From Roseiarcus sp963772555 (lineage in GTDB: Bacteria > Pseudomonadota > Alphaproteobacteria > Rhizobiales > Beijerinckiaceae), in contig CAVYXQ010000015.1 of the NCBI GenBank assembly GCA_963772555.1, positions 124,001-188,000 on the forward strand: 64,000 bases of DNA, in the 5' to 3' direction. The notes below the pieces were generated by a model. It worked only from the letters and a program-made list of their open reading frames with translations. It did not search any database and had not been told where the DNA came from. This document shows positions 46,242 through 54,949 of this stretch, piece after piece. The translations under genes and the position numbers were made by a program. Position 1 is the first letter of the stretch, and the number at the start of each line of letters is the position of its first letter.

Positions 46242-47675
46242 ATGATCGATTCATCGGCGCTGCGGGCTGCCGTCCGGGCCACAAGCGCCTTTCGCGACCT
46301 CTCTGAAGCCAGTCTCTCTTTCCTGATCGAAGCCGGCGAATTGCAGGACTTCGATGCGGGAGCGATCCTTATGGTCCAGGGAGAACCGGCCCATGACGTC
46401 GCTCTGGTCGTGACCGGAGAAGTCGTCGTCACCGCCGACAGCGCGCGCGGCGCCATTGTCGTCTCGACCCTCGCGGCGCCTTGCCTCGTCGGCGAGATCG
46501 GCGCGCTCGCACGATTGCGCCGCACCGCCACAGTCCGCGCGGCGACGCCGGTCATCGCCCTGCGCATCCGGCGCGAGGCGTTCGCCAAGGTTGCGCGGGC
46601 GGCGCCGTCGCTCCTCATCGACGTCATCGGGCGCATGGGCGATCGCTTGCGCAAGTTCAACGGCGCGATCAGCCTCTACACCCACGCGCTCGGCGCGCTC
46701 GAGCGCCACGAATTCGACCCGGCTCTGCTCGACGAGCTCAGCAATCCGATCCCGGACCTTGCCGATTTCGGCAAAACCTTCGGCCGCATGGCCGGGCAGA
46801 TCATCTTGCGCCGCCAGCGCGACGACGAAATGGCGAGCGCGGCGGTGATTCAGCGCGCGCTCCTGCCCAAGGTCGCTGAATTCGCTGAGGAGACCGGGCT
46901 CGACGTTGCGGCGGCGATGACGCCGGCGCGTGACGTCGGCGGCGATTTCTTCGACCTCATCCGGCTCGATGATGGCCGCGTTGCGCTCGGCGTCGGCGAC
47001 GTCTGCGGCAAGGGCGTGCCGGCGGCCCTCTTCATGGGGATCACGAGGACGCTGATCCGCATCAACCTGCGCGAGACGCCCGACCTGCCCGAAGCGATCC
47101 TGAAGGCGAACGCGTATCTGACCAGAAACAATGCGGCCGAACTGTTCGCCACCGTGCTCTACGCCGCATTCGACCCGCGGTCGGGCGAGGTCGAATATGT
47201 GAGTTGCGGTCACCTTCCCGCCTTGCTCAGGCGCGCCGGCGGCGCGGTCGAAAAGCTGCCCGCCGGCGGCCTGCCGGTCGGTCTCTTCGACACCCTGAAG
47301 GTCAATGTTCGCAAGGCGGCGATGGGGCAGGGCGACCTTCTTTTTCTTTACACCGACGGCGTCACCGAAGCGCAAGACGACGCCGGCGCCGAGTTCGGCG
47401 AAGCGCGCCTTCTCGACGTCCTCGCCCGCGGCGAATGCGACAATGCGGCCGCATCGATCGCCGGCGTCGAAGCCGCGGTCGGCGACTTCTCCGTCGGCCA
47501 GCCGCAATTCGACGACATCACCTGTCTGGCGCTCGCCCGCCGAGAGGCGCGCCCCTTGTCGACGCGGTCGCCGACCGCGTCGGCCGCGATCAGCGATCGC
47601 GACTACAGTTCCCCGCGCTCGCGCTTGGTCGCCACGCCTTTGGCGGCGGCCTCTTTCCGGCCATGCTGCGGATGA
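46242..47675 (+). CDS. PP2C (SpoIIE-like) phosphatase with N-terminal cyclic-nucleotide domain
   Basis: 477 residues. The N-terminal cNMP-binding roll is at about 15-130 (GAILMVQGEPAHDVALVVTG; LVGEIGALARLRRTATVRA). A helical linker at about 145-210 leads to the PPM phosphatase domain with metal Asp residues in ARDVGGDFFDLIRL, VALGVGDVCGKGVPAALFMG, FLYTDGVTEAQDDAG and QFDDITCLALAR. It would dephosphorylate the STAS protein in response to a cyclic nucleotide. The C-terminal tail of about 40 residues (after ARREARPL) has no similarity and overlaps the convergent gene by 73 bases. Confidence 0.9.
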   Translation: MIDSSALRAAVRATSAFRDLSEASLSFLIEAGELQDFDAGAILMVQGEPAHDVALVVTGEVVVTADSARGAIVVSTLAAPCLVGEIGALARLRRTATVRAATPVIALRIRREAFAKVARAAPSLLIDVIGRMGDRLRKFNGAISLYTHALGALERHEFDPALLDELSNPIPDLADFGKTFGRMAGQIILRRQRDDEMASAAVIQRALLPKVAEFAEETGLDVAAAMTPARDVGGDFFDLIRLDDGRVALGVGDVCGKGVPAALFMGITRTLIRINLRETPDLPEAILKANAYLTRNNAAELFATVLYAAFDPRSGEVEYVSCGHLPALLRRAGGAVEKLPAGGLPVGLFDTLKVNVRKAAMGQGDLLFLYTDGVTEAQDDAGAEFGEARLLDVLARGECDNAAASIAGVEAAVGDFSVGQPQFDDITCLALARREARPLSTRSPTASAAISDRDYSSPRSRLVATPLAAASFRPCCG

Positions 47676-47935
47676 GCGCCGAGATCGCGCCACGAGGTCT
47701 CCGAAAGCTCGACATTATAATACTTCGCCGCCTTTTCGATGTTGGCGAAGGCCAAAGCCCGGTCCTCGTCGGAGACGTCGATCACCTGATCGAAACGGGC
47801 GACCGCATTGCGCACGTGCTTTGCGTCGGTCAGAGGCTCTTTGCGTTGCTTGGGAAAAGCATAGACCGTGTCCGGCAGGTCGCTTTGCGCCGTAAGCTGT
47901 CCATGGGCTTCGTGAGGCTTCCAGGTCGTTTGCAT
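47603..47935 (-). CDS. DUF6582-like stress protein
   Basis: 110 residues from ATG 47935. Helical, charged (LPDTVYAFPKQRKEPLTDA; FDQVIDVSDEDRALAFANIE) with a C-terminal KKYYNVELSE-like segment (KAAKYYNVELSETSWRDLG) and a basic tail. It is seen widely in alphaproteobacteria as a small protein near stress genes. Convergent with the PP2C gene. Confidence 0.75.
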   Translation of the reverse strand: MQTTWKPHEAHGQLTAQSDLPDTVYAFPKQRKEPLTDAKHVRNAVARFDQVIDVSDEDRALAFANIEKAAKYYNVELSETSWRDLGAHPQHGRKEAAAKGVATKRERGEL

Positions 47936-48205
47936 TTGCGAACTCCTTTGGATGACGAGAAGCGACGCGCGGTTCGAGCGTTTCGTTCCATTCCGCTTAG
48001 GCAAAATCGGCGGCCCGCACGAGACGACCCGAGCGCCGCCATAGGCGTCGAGCTGGCGGGACAGGGGCGTCCCGATTTCGCGGCCCGAGGCGGATCATGG
48101 CGGATCAACAAATGCTTGCCAAACCCCGCGACTTGTGTTCTGCTTTTGTTCTAAACCTGGCAACGCACGCCTCGTGACCAATTCCGTCAAACCTGCCTCG
48201 TCCTC

Positions 48206-48419
48206 GTCATGGCCGTCCCCGGACTTGATCCGGGGCTTGACCCCGCCATCCACGCGGAAGTGCTGCAAAATATCCCCAAGGCATCAACGCTCCGTGCCGC
48301 AAAGATGAGTAAATTAAGGATCTTACAGAACTCCCGCGGCAGCCCTCGAACTCCTCGACAAGCAGAGCCGCGTGGATGGCCGGGTCAATCCCCGGATCAA
48401 GTCCGGGGACGGCCATGAC
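48206..48419. repeat. Palindromic repeat with 52-base arms
   Basis: Left arm 48206-48257 and right arm 48368-48419 are inverted copies that agree at 50 of 52 positions, separated by 110 bases. Both encode the VPGLDPG(I/L)DPAIH peptide, typical of widespread alphaproteobacterial palindromes often misannotated as short genes. No transposase is present. It could be a MITE-like element or a stable hairpin transcript. Confidence 0.8.
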
Positions 48420-48534
48420 GACCGCGCGGTTGCCCGGAATTTGCCCCGGTTACCTTTTCCCATTTTCCGTTCATCCGCCCGCAACCCTTTGATAAGTCCG
48501 GATTCGAGGAAAGGAATTGCAATTTTCGGCAGGA

Positions 48535-48591
48535 ATTTGCATCTCTTTTGCAGACTTCGTGCAGGGATTTGCATCTCTTTTGCAGACTTCG
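48535..48591. repeat. Two perfect 25-base direct repeats
   Basis: ATTTGCATCTCTTTTGCAGACTTCG occurs at 48535-48559 and 48567-48591, period 32. A weaker third copy (GGAATTGCAATTTTCGGCAG) lies just upstream at about 48512. Not CRISPR: the spacing is short, repeats are tandem and no cas genes exist. Confidence 0.75.
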
Positions 48592-48775
48592 GAAGGTCGA
48601 TGGAAGCGTTGCGAAGTCTTTCTGAACTCAGGTCGCCGACCAACCTGGAGGTCGAGGTCCGCCGGGTGAGCCAAGCCCAAATTGCGCCTGTCGCCCGGCG
48701 GTTACAACGCGAAAAAAGTGACAGCTTTTCGGGCCTATGCCCTTGAAAACACGGAGTCGGCGCCAGGCCCCTGGC

Positions 48776-49948
48776 TCAGGGTTTCGTCCACTTGCCGTTG
48801 GCCTTCGCCGACTTGACCGCCGCCTCGATGAAGGCGAGGCCCTTGACGCCGTCCTCGATCGTGGGGAAGTGGACGGCCTTCGGCGGCTTCTTGCCCGAGC
48901 GGGCCGCCTTGATCGCGGCGGCGACCTCCGAATAGAGGTTGGCGAACCCCTCGAGATAGCCCTCGGGATGTCCGGGCGGCACGCGGGTCACCCGCGCCGC
49001 CGCCTCGCCCGCATCCGGACCGCCGCGGGTGACGATGCGGGTCGACTTCTCGTAGGGCGACCACAGCATCTCGTTCGGATTGGCCTGCACCCAGTGGAGG
49101 CCGCCCTTCGTGCCGTAGACGCGGAGCCTCAGGCCGTTCTCGTTGCCGGGCGCGACCTGGCTCGCCCATAAGGACCCGCGCGCCCCGTTGGCGTAGCGCA
49201 GCATGATCTGGACGTTGTCGTCGAGCTGACGCCCGGCGCCGAACGCGGTCAGGTCGGCGGCGAGCTCGACGACCTCGAGCCCGGTCACGTAGTCTGCGAG
49301 ATTATAGGCGTGGGTGCCGATGTCGCCGAGCGCCCCGCCGGCCCCGGAGCGCTTCGGGTCGACCCGCCACTCGGCCTGCTTGTTGCCCGTCGTCTCGGTC
49401 GGCCCGGTCAGCCAGTCCTGCGGATATTCGACCTGGACGAGGCGGATCTCGCCGATGTCGCCGCCCCGGACCATTTCGCGCATGCGGCGCACCAGCGGAT
49501 AGCCGGTATAGTTGTGGGTCAGGGCGAAGACCAGGCCCGAGGCCTCGACCGCGGCCTGCATCTTCCGGGCTTCCCTGAGCGACACCGTCAGCGGCTTGTC
49601 GCAGATGACGTGAACGCCCGCCTTGAGGAAGGCGTAAGTCGGTCCGGCGTGGACGTCGTTCGGCGTGACGATGGCGACCGCCTCGATCCCGTCCGGGCGT
49701 TTGGCCTCGGCTTTCGCCATGCTTTCGTAGTCGTCGTAGATGCGATCGGCGGCGAGGCCGAGCGCTTCGCCCGATCGGCGCGCCTTGTCGGGGGTCGACG
49801 ACAGCGCCCCGGCGACGAGCTCGTACTGGTCGTCGATGCGGGAGGCGATGCGGTGCACGGCGCCGATGAAGGCCCCCTCTCCGCCGCCGACCATGCCGAG
49901 CCTGATCCTGCCGCCCTTCCGCGCGTCGTTGCGTCCCTCGATGGCCAT
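48776..49948 (-). CDS. Gfo/Idh/MocA family oxidoreductase
   Basis: 390 residues. N-terminal Rossmann motif LGMVGGGEGAFIGAVHRIAS, then VTPNDVHAGPTYAFLKAGVHV and the catalytic CDKPLTVSLREA with Lys (EKP-like motif). A C-terminal domain follows with GALGDIGTHAYNLADYVTGL, whose His is the usual catalytic residue. NAD(P)-dependent sugar or inositol dehydrogenase; the substrate cannot be named. Start ATG at 49948 has a GGGGGGAGACGG site. Confidence 0.92.
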   Translation of the reverse strand: MAIEGRNDARKGGRIRLGMVGGGEGAFIGAVHRIASRIDDQYELVAGALSSTPDKARRSGEALGLAADRIYDDYESMAKAEAKRPDGIEAVAIVTPNDVHAGPTYAFLKAGVHVICDKPLTVSLREARKMQAAVEASGLVFALTHNYTGYPLVRRMREMVRGGDIGEIRLVQVEYPQDWLTGPTETTGNKQAEWRVDPKRSGAGGALGDIGTHAYNLADYVTGLEVVELAADLTAFGAGRQLDDNVQIMLRYANGARGSLWASQVAPGNENGLRLRVYGTKGGLHWVQANPNEMLWSPYEKSTRIVTRGGPDAGEAAARVTRVPPGHPEGYLEGFANLYSEVAAAIKAARSGKKPPKAVHFPTIEDGVKGLAFIEAAVKSAKANGKWTKP

Positions 49949-49978
49949 GTCCGTCTCCCCCCGGGCGATCTCTTCAGG

Positions 49979-50119
49979 TCAATCGACGAATGTCTCGACC
50001 CCAACGCGCGACGAATGGCGACGCGCCGGCTTCGGACCGCCGAGCGGAAAGCGCCGCACGATGCTGAAGTCGCTGCCCGGCTCGGGGGCGAGGTAAAGAG
50101 CATATCGCGAATGGGTCAT
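49979..50119 (-). pseudogene. Possible remnant of a DUF1045-type protein
   Basis: A 46-codon frame from ATG 50119 with a GAGGGAG site. The first residues, TRYALY-like HSRYALYLAPEPGSDF, match the start of DUF1045 (putative phosphonate metabolism) proteins, which are normally over 200 residues. The rest has no similarity. It may be a truncated gene. Confidence 0.3.
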
Positions 50120-50216
50120 GCCGGGGTCTCCCTCGCGATGCTGCCATGCCGTCGGGGGCGTGGGCAAGCCGGCTTGCTCACGCGGCCGGCCATTGCGTGT
50201 TCTTCGCGGCGCCCCG

Positions 50217-50531
50217 TCAGCCCGCCTTCCCCGGCTTAGCCGCTCGGCGTCGACAGCTCGCCCAGCCGAAGGCCTCCGCGGCAAGCTTGGTGAAACTCTC
50301 GCTCAAATCGGACTTCGCCATCGACGGATAGGCGGCCAGCGCCTGACGCGCCGCAGCGGCGAGCATGACCCCGACAAGGGCGCGCGACAGGAGCAGCGCG
50401 TCGCGGCCGTCCCGGGCGGCGGCGGCGTCGACCGCGGCGGCGATGTCGCGGATCGCATCGTCGGCTTCGATCAGCCGGTCGCGCTCGCCCCCGGCGATCC
50501 GGACCGTATCGGCGAGCGATAGGATCGGCAT
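50217..50531 (-). CDS. Hypothetical helical protein
   Basis: 104 residues, helical and Ala-rich (SLADTVRIAGGERDRLIEAD; LSRALVGVMLAAAARQALAA), no signal peptide. The start ATG at 50531 has no strong ribosome binding site. It may be a small conserved gene of the region, but support is weak. Confidence 0.4.
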   Translation of the reverse strand: MPILSLADTVRIAGGERDRLIEADDAIRDIAAAVDAAAARDGRDALLLSRALVGVMLAAAARQALAAYPSMAKSDLSESFTKLAAEAFGWASCRRRAAKPGKAG

Positions 50532-50842
50532 GGACGAAAATCCCGTGCTTGGCGAAATCGAACGCCAACTGACGCCGACCGCGTCCTCGGCCGTTCGTGA
50601 CTGCGCCTCAAGCGCTTACAAAACAGTAACCTGGCCGCTTTACAAGGGGGTCGTCCGAATGTCCGAACCGGTGCGTTGGGTATGTGTGACCGCTGTTGCA
50701 GTCCATTGCTGCCGCCTCTGCAGGCGACCCGGGCGCTGAGCGAAGGTCGGCTGCGATCGGCTATGAAATCTGCCCCCGCCGGCCCCTGCAGGGCCTTCAA
50801 CGCGAAGAGTCCCGCCCCGATCGCCTTTGAACGGGGAAAGCC
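50532..50842. other. Intergenic region before the diguanylate cyclase gene
   Basis: 311 bases. The only short frames lack ribosome binding sites. A GGGGAAAG site for the cyclase gene lies at its right end. No clear promoter consensus or RNA gene seen. Confidence 0.5.
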
Positions 50843-51889
50843 ATGAATGGCCTTTTGCTTCTGCGCTCGCATTTCGGCGCTGCCTACGCCTTCGGCGCGG
50901 TTCTGCTGGTGGCGATTGCGCTGACCGGGTTCCGCCTCGATCCCGCCGGCGAGGTTCCGGGCTTCGAACTTCTGTTGTTCGGCTGGCTCGGTGTGGGGCT
51001 TGGCCGACTTGTCATCGGCGACGGTTCGAAAGAAAACGGCGCTGCGCGCCCGTCGATCGGCGCGGCCGAGAAGGTCGACCGCGTTCTGCGCTCCATCGCC
51101 AGGCTGCTCCACTCCCACCTGACGGAAAGCGAGGCGTTCTCCGAGCGCCTCGAGGGCGCGAGCACGGAGCTGGCGCAGCATCAGACTTCTGGACCGCTGG
51201 GCGAAATCGTGTCGGCGCTGATCGGCGACAATCGTCGGATGCGCGACAAGCTCGCTGACCTTCGCGGTCAACTTGAAGGCTCGCGCCAGCAGATCCTGCA
51301 ATTGCAGAACAACCTCGAGCGCTCGGAAGAGGCCGGCATGCTCGATGTCGTCACGAAGATCGGCAACCGACAATTCTTCGAGACCGCTCTCGCCGAAGAG
51401 CTGGAAAAGGCGCGGCTGACCGGGACGGATTTCTGTCTTGCGCTTGCAGACCTCGATCGTTTCAAGCTCGTCAATGATCGCTTCGGGCATCTCGTCGGCG
51501 ACCGGCTGCTGCGCCTCTTTGCCGAGATCATGGTGCAGAACGTCAGGGGTAGTGATCGAGTGGCTCGGTTCGGCGGTGAGGAATTCGCGGTCATGCTGCC
51601 CGGGACCGGTCTCGGCGAGGCGGTCGCCGCCGTCGAACGCATCCGAGGCGCCCTCGAATCGAAACAGTGGACGGTCGAATCGAGCGGCGAGCGGGTGGGC
51701 AAGATCACGGCTTCTTTCGGCGTGGCGAAGCTGAGGCCGCATGAAACCGGCGCCGACCTGCTGCGCCGAGTGGACGCCCATTTGTATGATGCGAAGGCAA
51801 GGGGGAGAAATTGCGTTGCCGCGGAGCGAACCGACGACGGTTCGAGGATGTCCCCACAGGCGCGCAGCAGGCGCGCGGCGAACGTCTGA
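50843..51889 (+). CDS. Membrane-anchored diguanylate cyclase (GGDEF)
   Basis: 348 residues. Two N-terminal membrane helices (AAYAFGAVLLVAIALTGF; FELLLFGWLGVGLGRLVI), a coiled-coil of about residues 80-165, then the GGDEF domain with the substrate Asp in LALADLDRFKLVNDRFGH and the active GGEEF loop (ARFGGEEFAVMLPG). An RxxD I-site (RGSD) lies exactly five residues before the loop, so product inhibition is expected. It makes c-di-GMP. It neighbours the flagellar locus, where c-di-GMP normally opposes motility. Confidence 0.93.
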   Translation: MNGLLLLRSHFGAAYAFGAVLLVAIALTGFRLDPAGEVPGFELLLFGWLGVGLGRLVIGDGSKENGAARPSIGAAEKVDRVLRSIARLLHSHLTESEAFSERLEGASTELAQHQTSGPLGEIVSALIGDNRRMRDKLADLRGQLEGSRQQILQLQNNLERSEEAGMLDVVTKIGNRQFFETALAEELEKARLTGTDFCLALADLDRFKLVNDRFGHLVGDRLLRLFAEIMVQNVRGSDRVARFGGEEFAVMLPGTGLGEAVAAVERIRGALESKQWTVESSGERVGKITASFGVAKLRPHETGADLLRRVDAHLYDAKARGRNCVAAERTDDGSRMSPQARSRRAANV

Positions 51890-51904
51890 TCGACGCTGCG
51901 CCGC

Positions 51905-52360
51905 ATGTCGATCGACCTCACCAACAACTCGTTTCACGATATTCTCGAGGAGACCCGCCGCAATCACCCCGGCGCCGACCGAGACGATCCGCCGAAATTC
52001 GTGCGGCCGAAGGCGCCGAGGTCTCTTGATATCGGTCCCCCGCTTTGTGGGGGCGGAGAGGCGCGTTGGGGTCTTGCGATGAGCTGGGTCGCCGCGCAGG
52101 ACGAAACGGCGGCGGCGACGTATCTTCCGACCGGTGAGCCGGCCGTCCTGGACCCAGAGGCGACGGAGAGGATCGCCGTGGAACTCGGGGTCAGCACGGC
52201 GGCGAGCGAGCATGATCTCACTGTCCGATGGCGCAAGTTCGTGTGGCGCAATCACCCGGACCGTCAACCCGCGCACGCGCGTGACCGGGCCAACGCCCGG
52301 GTCGCCATCGCCAACAGTCTTTATCAGTCGGCGCGCTGCAGGCTGAGGCACACCCGCTGA
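51905..52360 (+). CDS. J-domain-like protein of unknown function
   Basis: 151 residues. A disordered N-terminus (ETRRNHPGADRDDPPK) leads to a helical C-terminus with the J-domain core VRWRKFVWRNHPDRQPAHAR, in which the HPD tripeptide that stimulates DnaK is intact. A final helix ANARVAIANSLYQSA follows. It is 15 bases after the cyclase gene and probably co-transcribed. It could recruit DnaK to a partner, possibly a motility or membrane protein. Confidence 0.65.
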   Translation: MSIDLTNNSFHDILEETRRNHPGADRDDPPKFVRPKAPRSLDIGPPLCGGGEARWGLAMSWVAAQDETAAATYLPTGEPAVLDPEATERIAVELGVSTAASEHDLTVRWRKFVWRNHPDRQPAHARDRANARVAIANSLYQSARCRLRHTR

Positions 52361-52363
52361 GAT

Positions 52364-52850
52364 CTATTGAAATATGCGCTTTCGCGCGAACATCGACGCG
52401 CCGTTGGCGCGCCGGGCGAGGGTCAGCAGCGTAACGCCTTTGTCATCCAGCACGGCCCACCCGCCGTCGCGCGGAACAATCGCGCCGATGTGGCCGAACT
52501 CGGGCCACATCGTCGCCCGGAGCAGCCGCTCGAATGTCGCCGTCGATCCGCAACCAAACGCGGTCCTCCCGCGCGGCAACGATCTCGACCGGCCGTCGCG
52601 GCGAGGGTCTTGACCCCGCATCGATCGAACCCGTCGTCGTCATGTCGAGCGGCGCCAACGTCGGCAGGACCAGCTCCTCTGGCGCGACCTCGACACCGCG
52701 CGGTTGGGCGAAGATCGCCAGATGTTCCATGCCGGTGATTCGCACCCTGCCGCCGCCGTAGGCAAGCATGTAGCCGGCAAAGACGACCGAAAGGCCGGCA
52801 AGCGCGGTGGCGACCGCGCGAAGCGCAACTTCCTGTCCTTGCGGGATCAT
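52364..52850 (-). CDS. Membrane-anchored flagellar-cluster protein, with a +1 frameshift
   Basis: About 161 residues when one extra base (near 52504-52506) is removed; the span of 487 bases is 3n+1. N-terminal anchor LRAVATALAGLSVVFAGYML, a Pro/Thr linker, and a C-terminal beta domain split between frames: VWLRIDGDIRAAAPGDDV in the first, PEFGHIGAIVPRDGGWAVLD in the second. The domain resembles the homology region of GspC/PilP-type periplasmic proteins. It follows fliI by six bases; no function is known. Confidence 0.7.
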
Positions 52851-52856
52851 TGTCGA

Positions 52857-54227
52857 TCAGCTCTCCGATATCTTCCCGTCGCCGCGCAGGGACGCCGCGA
52901 GCTCGATGAAAGGATCTTCGCACCTCGGCGACTCGAGAGATTGGCTCATCGCCTCGTAGATGCGAGGAACGGACTTGATCGCCTTGTCGAGGAGCCCGTC
53001 GGCGCCGGGCGTATAGCCGCCCATCAGGCGCAGTTCGCGAGTCTCTTCGTAGCGTGCGATGAGCGACCGCAGGTTCGTGACAAGCTTCCGCTGCTCGGGC
53101 GTCCAGAGCGGATGGGCGAGCCTCGACACCGAAGAGAGAATATTCACTGCCGGATACCGGCCCTGGTCCGCAATCGCGCGATCAAGCACAATGTGGCCGT
53201 CGAGCATCCCTCGAGTGGAGTCGGCGACCGGATCGTTGTGGTCGTCGCCATCGACCAGCACCGAAAAGATCCCGGTGATCGAACCGGATCCTTCTTCCCC
53301 CGGTCCAGCCCGCTCCAGTAGCCGAGGCAGATCGTTGAACACGCTCGGTGCGTAACCGCGCGCCACCGCCGGTTCGCCTGCCGCCAGCGCCACATCGCGG
53401 CAGGCATGGGCAAACCGGGTCACCGAGTCCACGATGAGCAGCACCAACTCGCCACGATCACGGAAATACTCGGCGATCGCCGTGGCTGTCTTCGGCGCCA
53501 GCCGACGCATCATCGGGCTCTCGTCCCCGGTCGACACGACGGCGACGGTTGACGCTCGACCGCGCGCCGACGAATCGAGAAACTCCCGGACTTCACGTCC
53601 TCGTTCGCCGACGAGCCCGACGACGACGGTGTCAATCTGCGGCGCACGAGCCAGCATTGCCAGCAACGACGACTTGCCGACGCCCGAACCTGCGAACACG
53701 CCGACGCGCTGCCCGAGGCACAACGGCGTGAAGAGGTCGACGACCCGGACCCCAGTGCGTATCGGGGTCGAAACGCGTGCACGACGCATTGGCGGCGGCG
53801 GATCGTTGTCGAGCGGCGCCGGCTTGTCGCCGTGAGCAAGCTCTCCCGCTCCGTCGAGAGGGCGGCCAAGGGCGTCGACGACACGCCCCTTCCATGTTGG
53901 GTCCGGCGACAGCGAGAGTGCGTCAGTTCGGAAAGCGCGCGTGCCGATGGCCGCGTCGCAGCGCGCATCGAAAGGCTTCAGGGTCGCGGACGCGTCGTCG
54001 ATTTTCACGACCTCGCCGATCTGTACGCGGTCGCCGACTTTGACGCTGACGCATTCACCCAATCTGAGAAAGCGAGACAGACCGGCAACGCGATATTGGG
54101 ATATCGAGACTTCGGTGATGAGGCCGCTCGCCCTCGCTGGCTGCAAGTTGCGCAAGCCCCACGCGACCCGCCGCTCGAGGCGTTCGAGTGGAGGAGCAGC
54201 GGGGTCGCCGGAAAACACATCGCTCAT
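52857..54227 (-). CDS. fliI: Flagellar export ATPase FliI
   Basis: 456 residues, rotary-type ATPase that drives substrate unfolding in the flagellar type III export. Walker A is GVFAGSGVGKSSLLAMLARA, Walker B LVLLIVDSVTRFAHACR. The central part GPGEEGSGSITGIFSVLVDG and the C-terminal LRSLIARYEETRELRLMGGY match F1 beta-like ATPases. Starts at ATG 54227, overlapping the flgF stop (ATGA). fliJ is not seen downstream; a different gene occupies that position. Confidence 0.95.
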   Translation of the reverse strand: MSDVFSGDPAAPPLERLERRVAWGLRNLQPARASGLITEVSISQYRVAGLSRFLRLGECVSVKVGDRVQIGEVVKIDDASATLKPFDARCDAAIGTRAFRTDALSLSPDPTWKGRVVDALGRPLDGAGELAHGDKPAPLDNDPPPPMRRARVSTPIRTGVRVVDLFTPLCLGQRVGVFAGSGVGKSSLLAMLARAPQIDTVVVGLVGERGREVREFLDSSARGRASTVAVVSTGDESPMMRRLAPKTATAIAEYFRDRGELVLLIVDSVTRFAHACRDVALAAGEPAVARGYAPSVFNDLPRLLERAGPGEEGSGSITGIFSVLVDGDDHNDPVADSTRGMLDGHIVLDRAIADQGRYPAVNILSSVSRLAHPLWTPEQRKLVTNLRSLIARYEETRELRLMGGYTPGADGLLDKAIKSVPRIYEAMSQSLESPRCEDPFIELAASLRGDGKISES

Positions 54228-54949
54228 GAAGCAGACCCGAGCGTCTTGATGGCGTCCTGCAGCGAAGCCTCGGTCTGCGAAGTCTCAGCGGCTGCTCCGT
54301 CGAAAGCGCGCGTCACCTCAATCAGACGCGTCATCTCGCGGACGGGGTCGACATTCGAACCCTCGACCGCGCCTTGAACGATGCCGGCGCGGGTGAATTC
54401 GAGAATCGGCCTCGCGGGCCTGTCGGGGACGACGCTGGAATTTTCGGAGCGGGTGAGTGCGGCGGCGGCGTCGATCTCAAAAAGACCGATCGCGCCGACC
54501 TGACGTCCGCTCTGGTTGATCATGCCATCATTCGAGACCGTCACCGGTCCGGCGCTGGGATCGACGAGAAGGGGCGCCCCGCCCGCGTCCACAATCGGAT
54601 CGCCGGTCAACGTGCGTATCGTCCCGGATTCGTCAATCCGGGCGCGGCCATCGCGGGTATAAGCGATCCCTGAAGGCGTCCGGATGCCGAACCAGCCTTG
54701 CCCCTGGATGGCGAAGTCCAGCGGGTTGCCGGTCTTGATGAGTTCGCCACGCCGTTGCGACAAGTAGTCCGACCCAGAGGACACATAATGGAGGGTCGTT
54801 TCGCCGGCCTTGGCCATCTCGGCTTGGAAAGAGACGCCGGACGCTCGGTATCCGACCGTGTTCATGTTGGCGATGTTGTCGGCGATGGTTTCGAGCCGCC
54901 TTTGAAGGGCGACTTGAGCCGATACGGCGACATAAAGTCCGTTCTGCAT
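54224..54949 (-). CDS. flgF: Flagellar proximal-rod protein FlgF
   Basis: 241 residues from ATG 54949. Rod-type N-terminus QNGLYVAVSAQVALQRRLET and NIANMNTVGYRASGVSFQAE, central DFAIQGQGWFGIRTPSG and C-terminal GAVEGSNVDPVREMTRLIEV. FlgF joins the proximal and distal rod. It diverges from motA. Confidence 0.94.
   Translation of the reverse strand: MQNGLYVAVSAQVALQRRLETIADNIANMNTVGYRASGVSFQAEMAKAGETTLHYVSSGSDYLSQRRGELIKTGNPLDFAIQGQGWFGIRTPSGIAYTRDGRARIDESGTIRTLTGDPIVDAGGAPLLVDPSAGPVTVSNDGMINQSGRQVGAIGLFEIDAAAALTRSENSSVVPDRPARPILEFTRAGIVQGAVEGSNVDPVREMTRLIEVTRAFDGAAAETSQTEASLQDAIKTLGSAS

Larger units (their letters stand above)
47936..48775. other. Non-coding region with repeats
   Basis: About 840 bases with no gene. 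It holds a 52-base inverted repeat (48206-48419) and two copies of a 25-base direct repeat (48535-48591). AT content is higher than in the neighbouring genes, which is usual for intergenic repeats. Confidence 0.7.

Noticed and set aside
48209..48418. Two overlapping short genes beginning MAVPGLDPG on both strands
   Set aside because: They are the arms of the palindromic repeat, not coding.
48535..48591. Possible CRISPR array
   Set aside because: Only two adjacent repeats with a 7-base gap and no cas genes.
50471..52351. Long open frame opposite the diguanylate cyclase
   Set aside because: Antisense shadow; no family similarity, while the cyclase frame has all GGDEF motifs.
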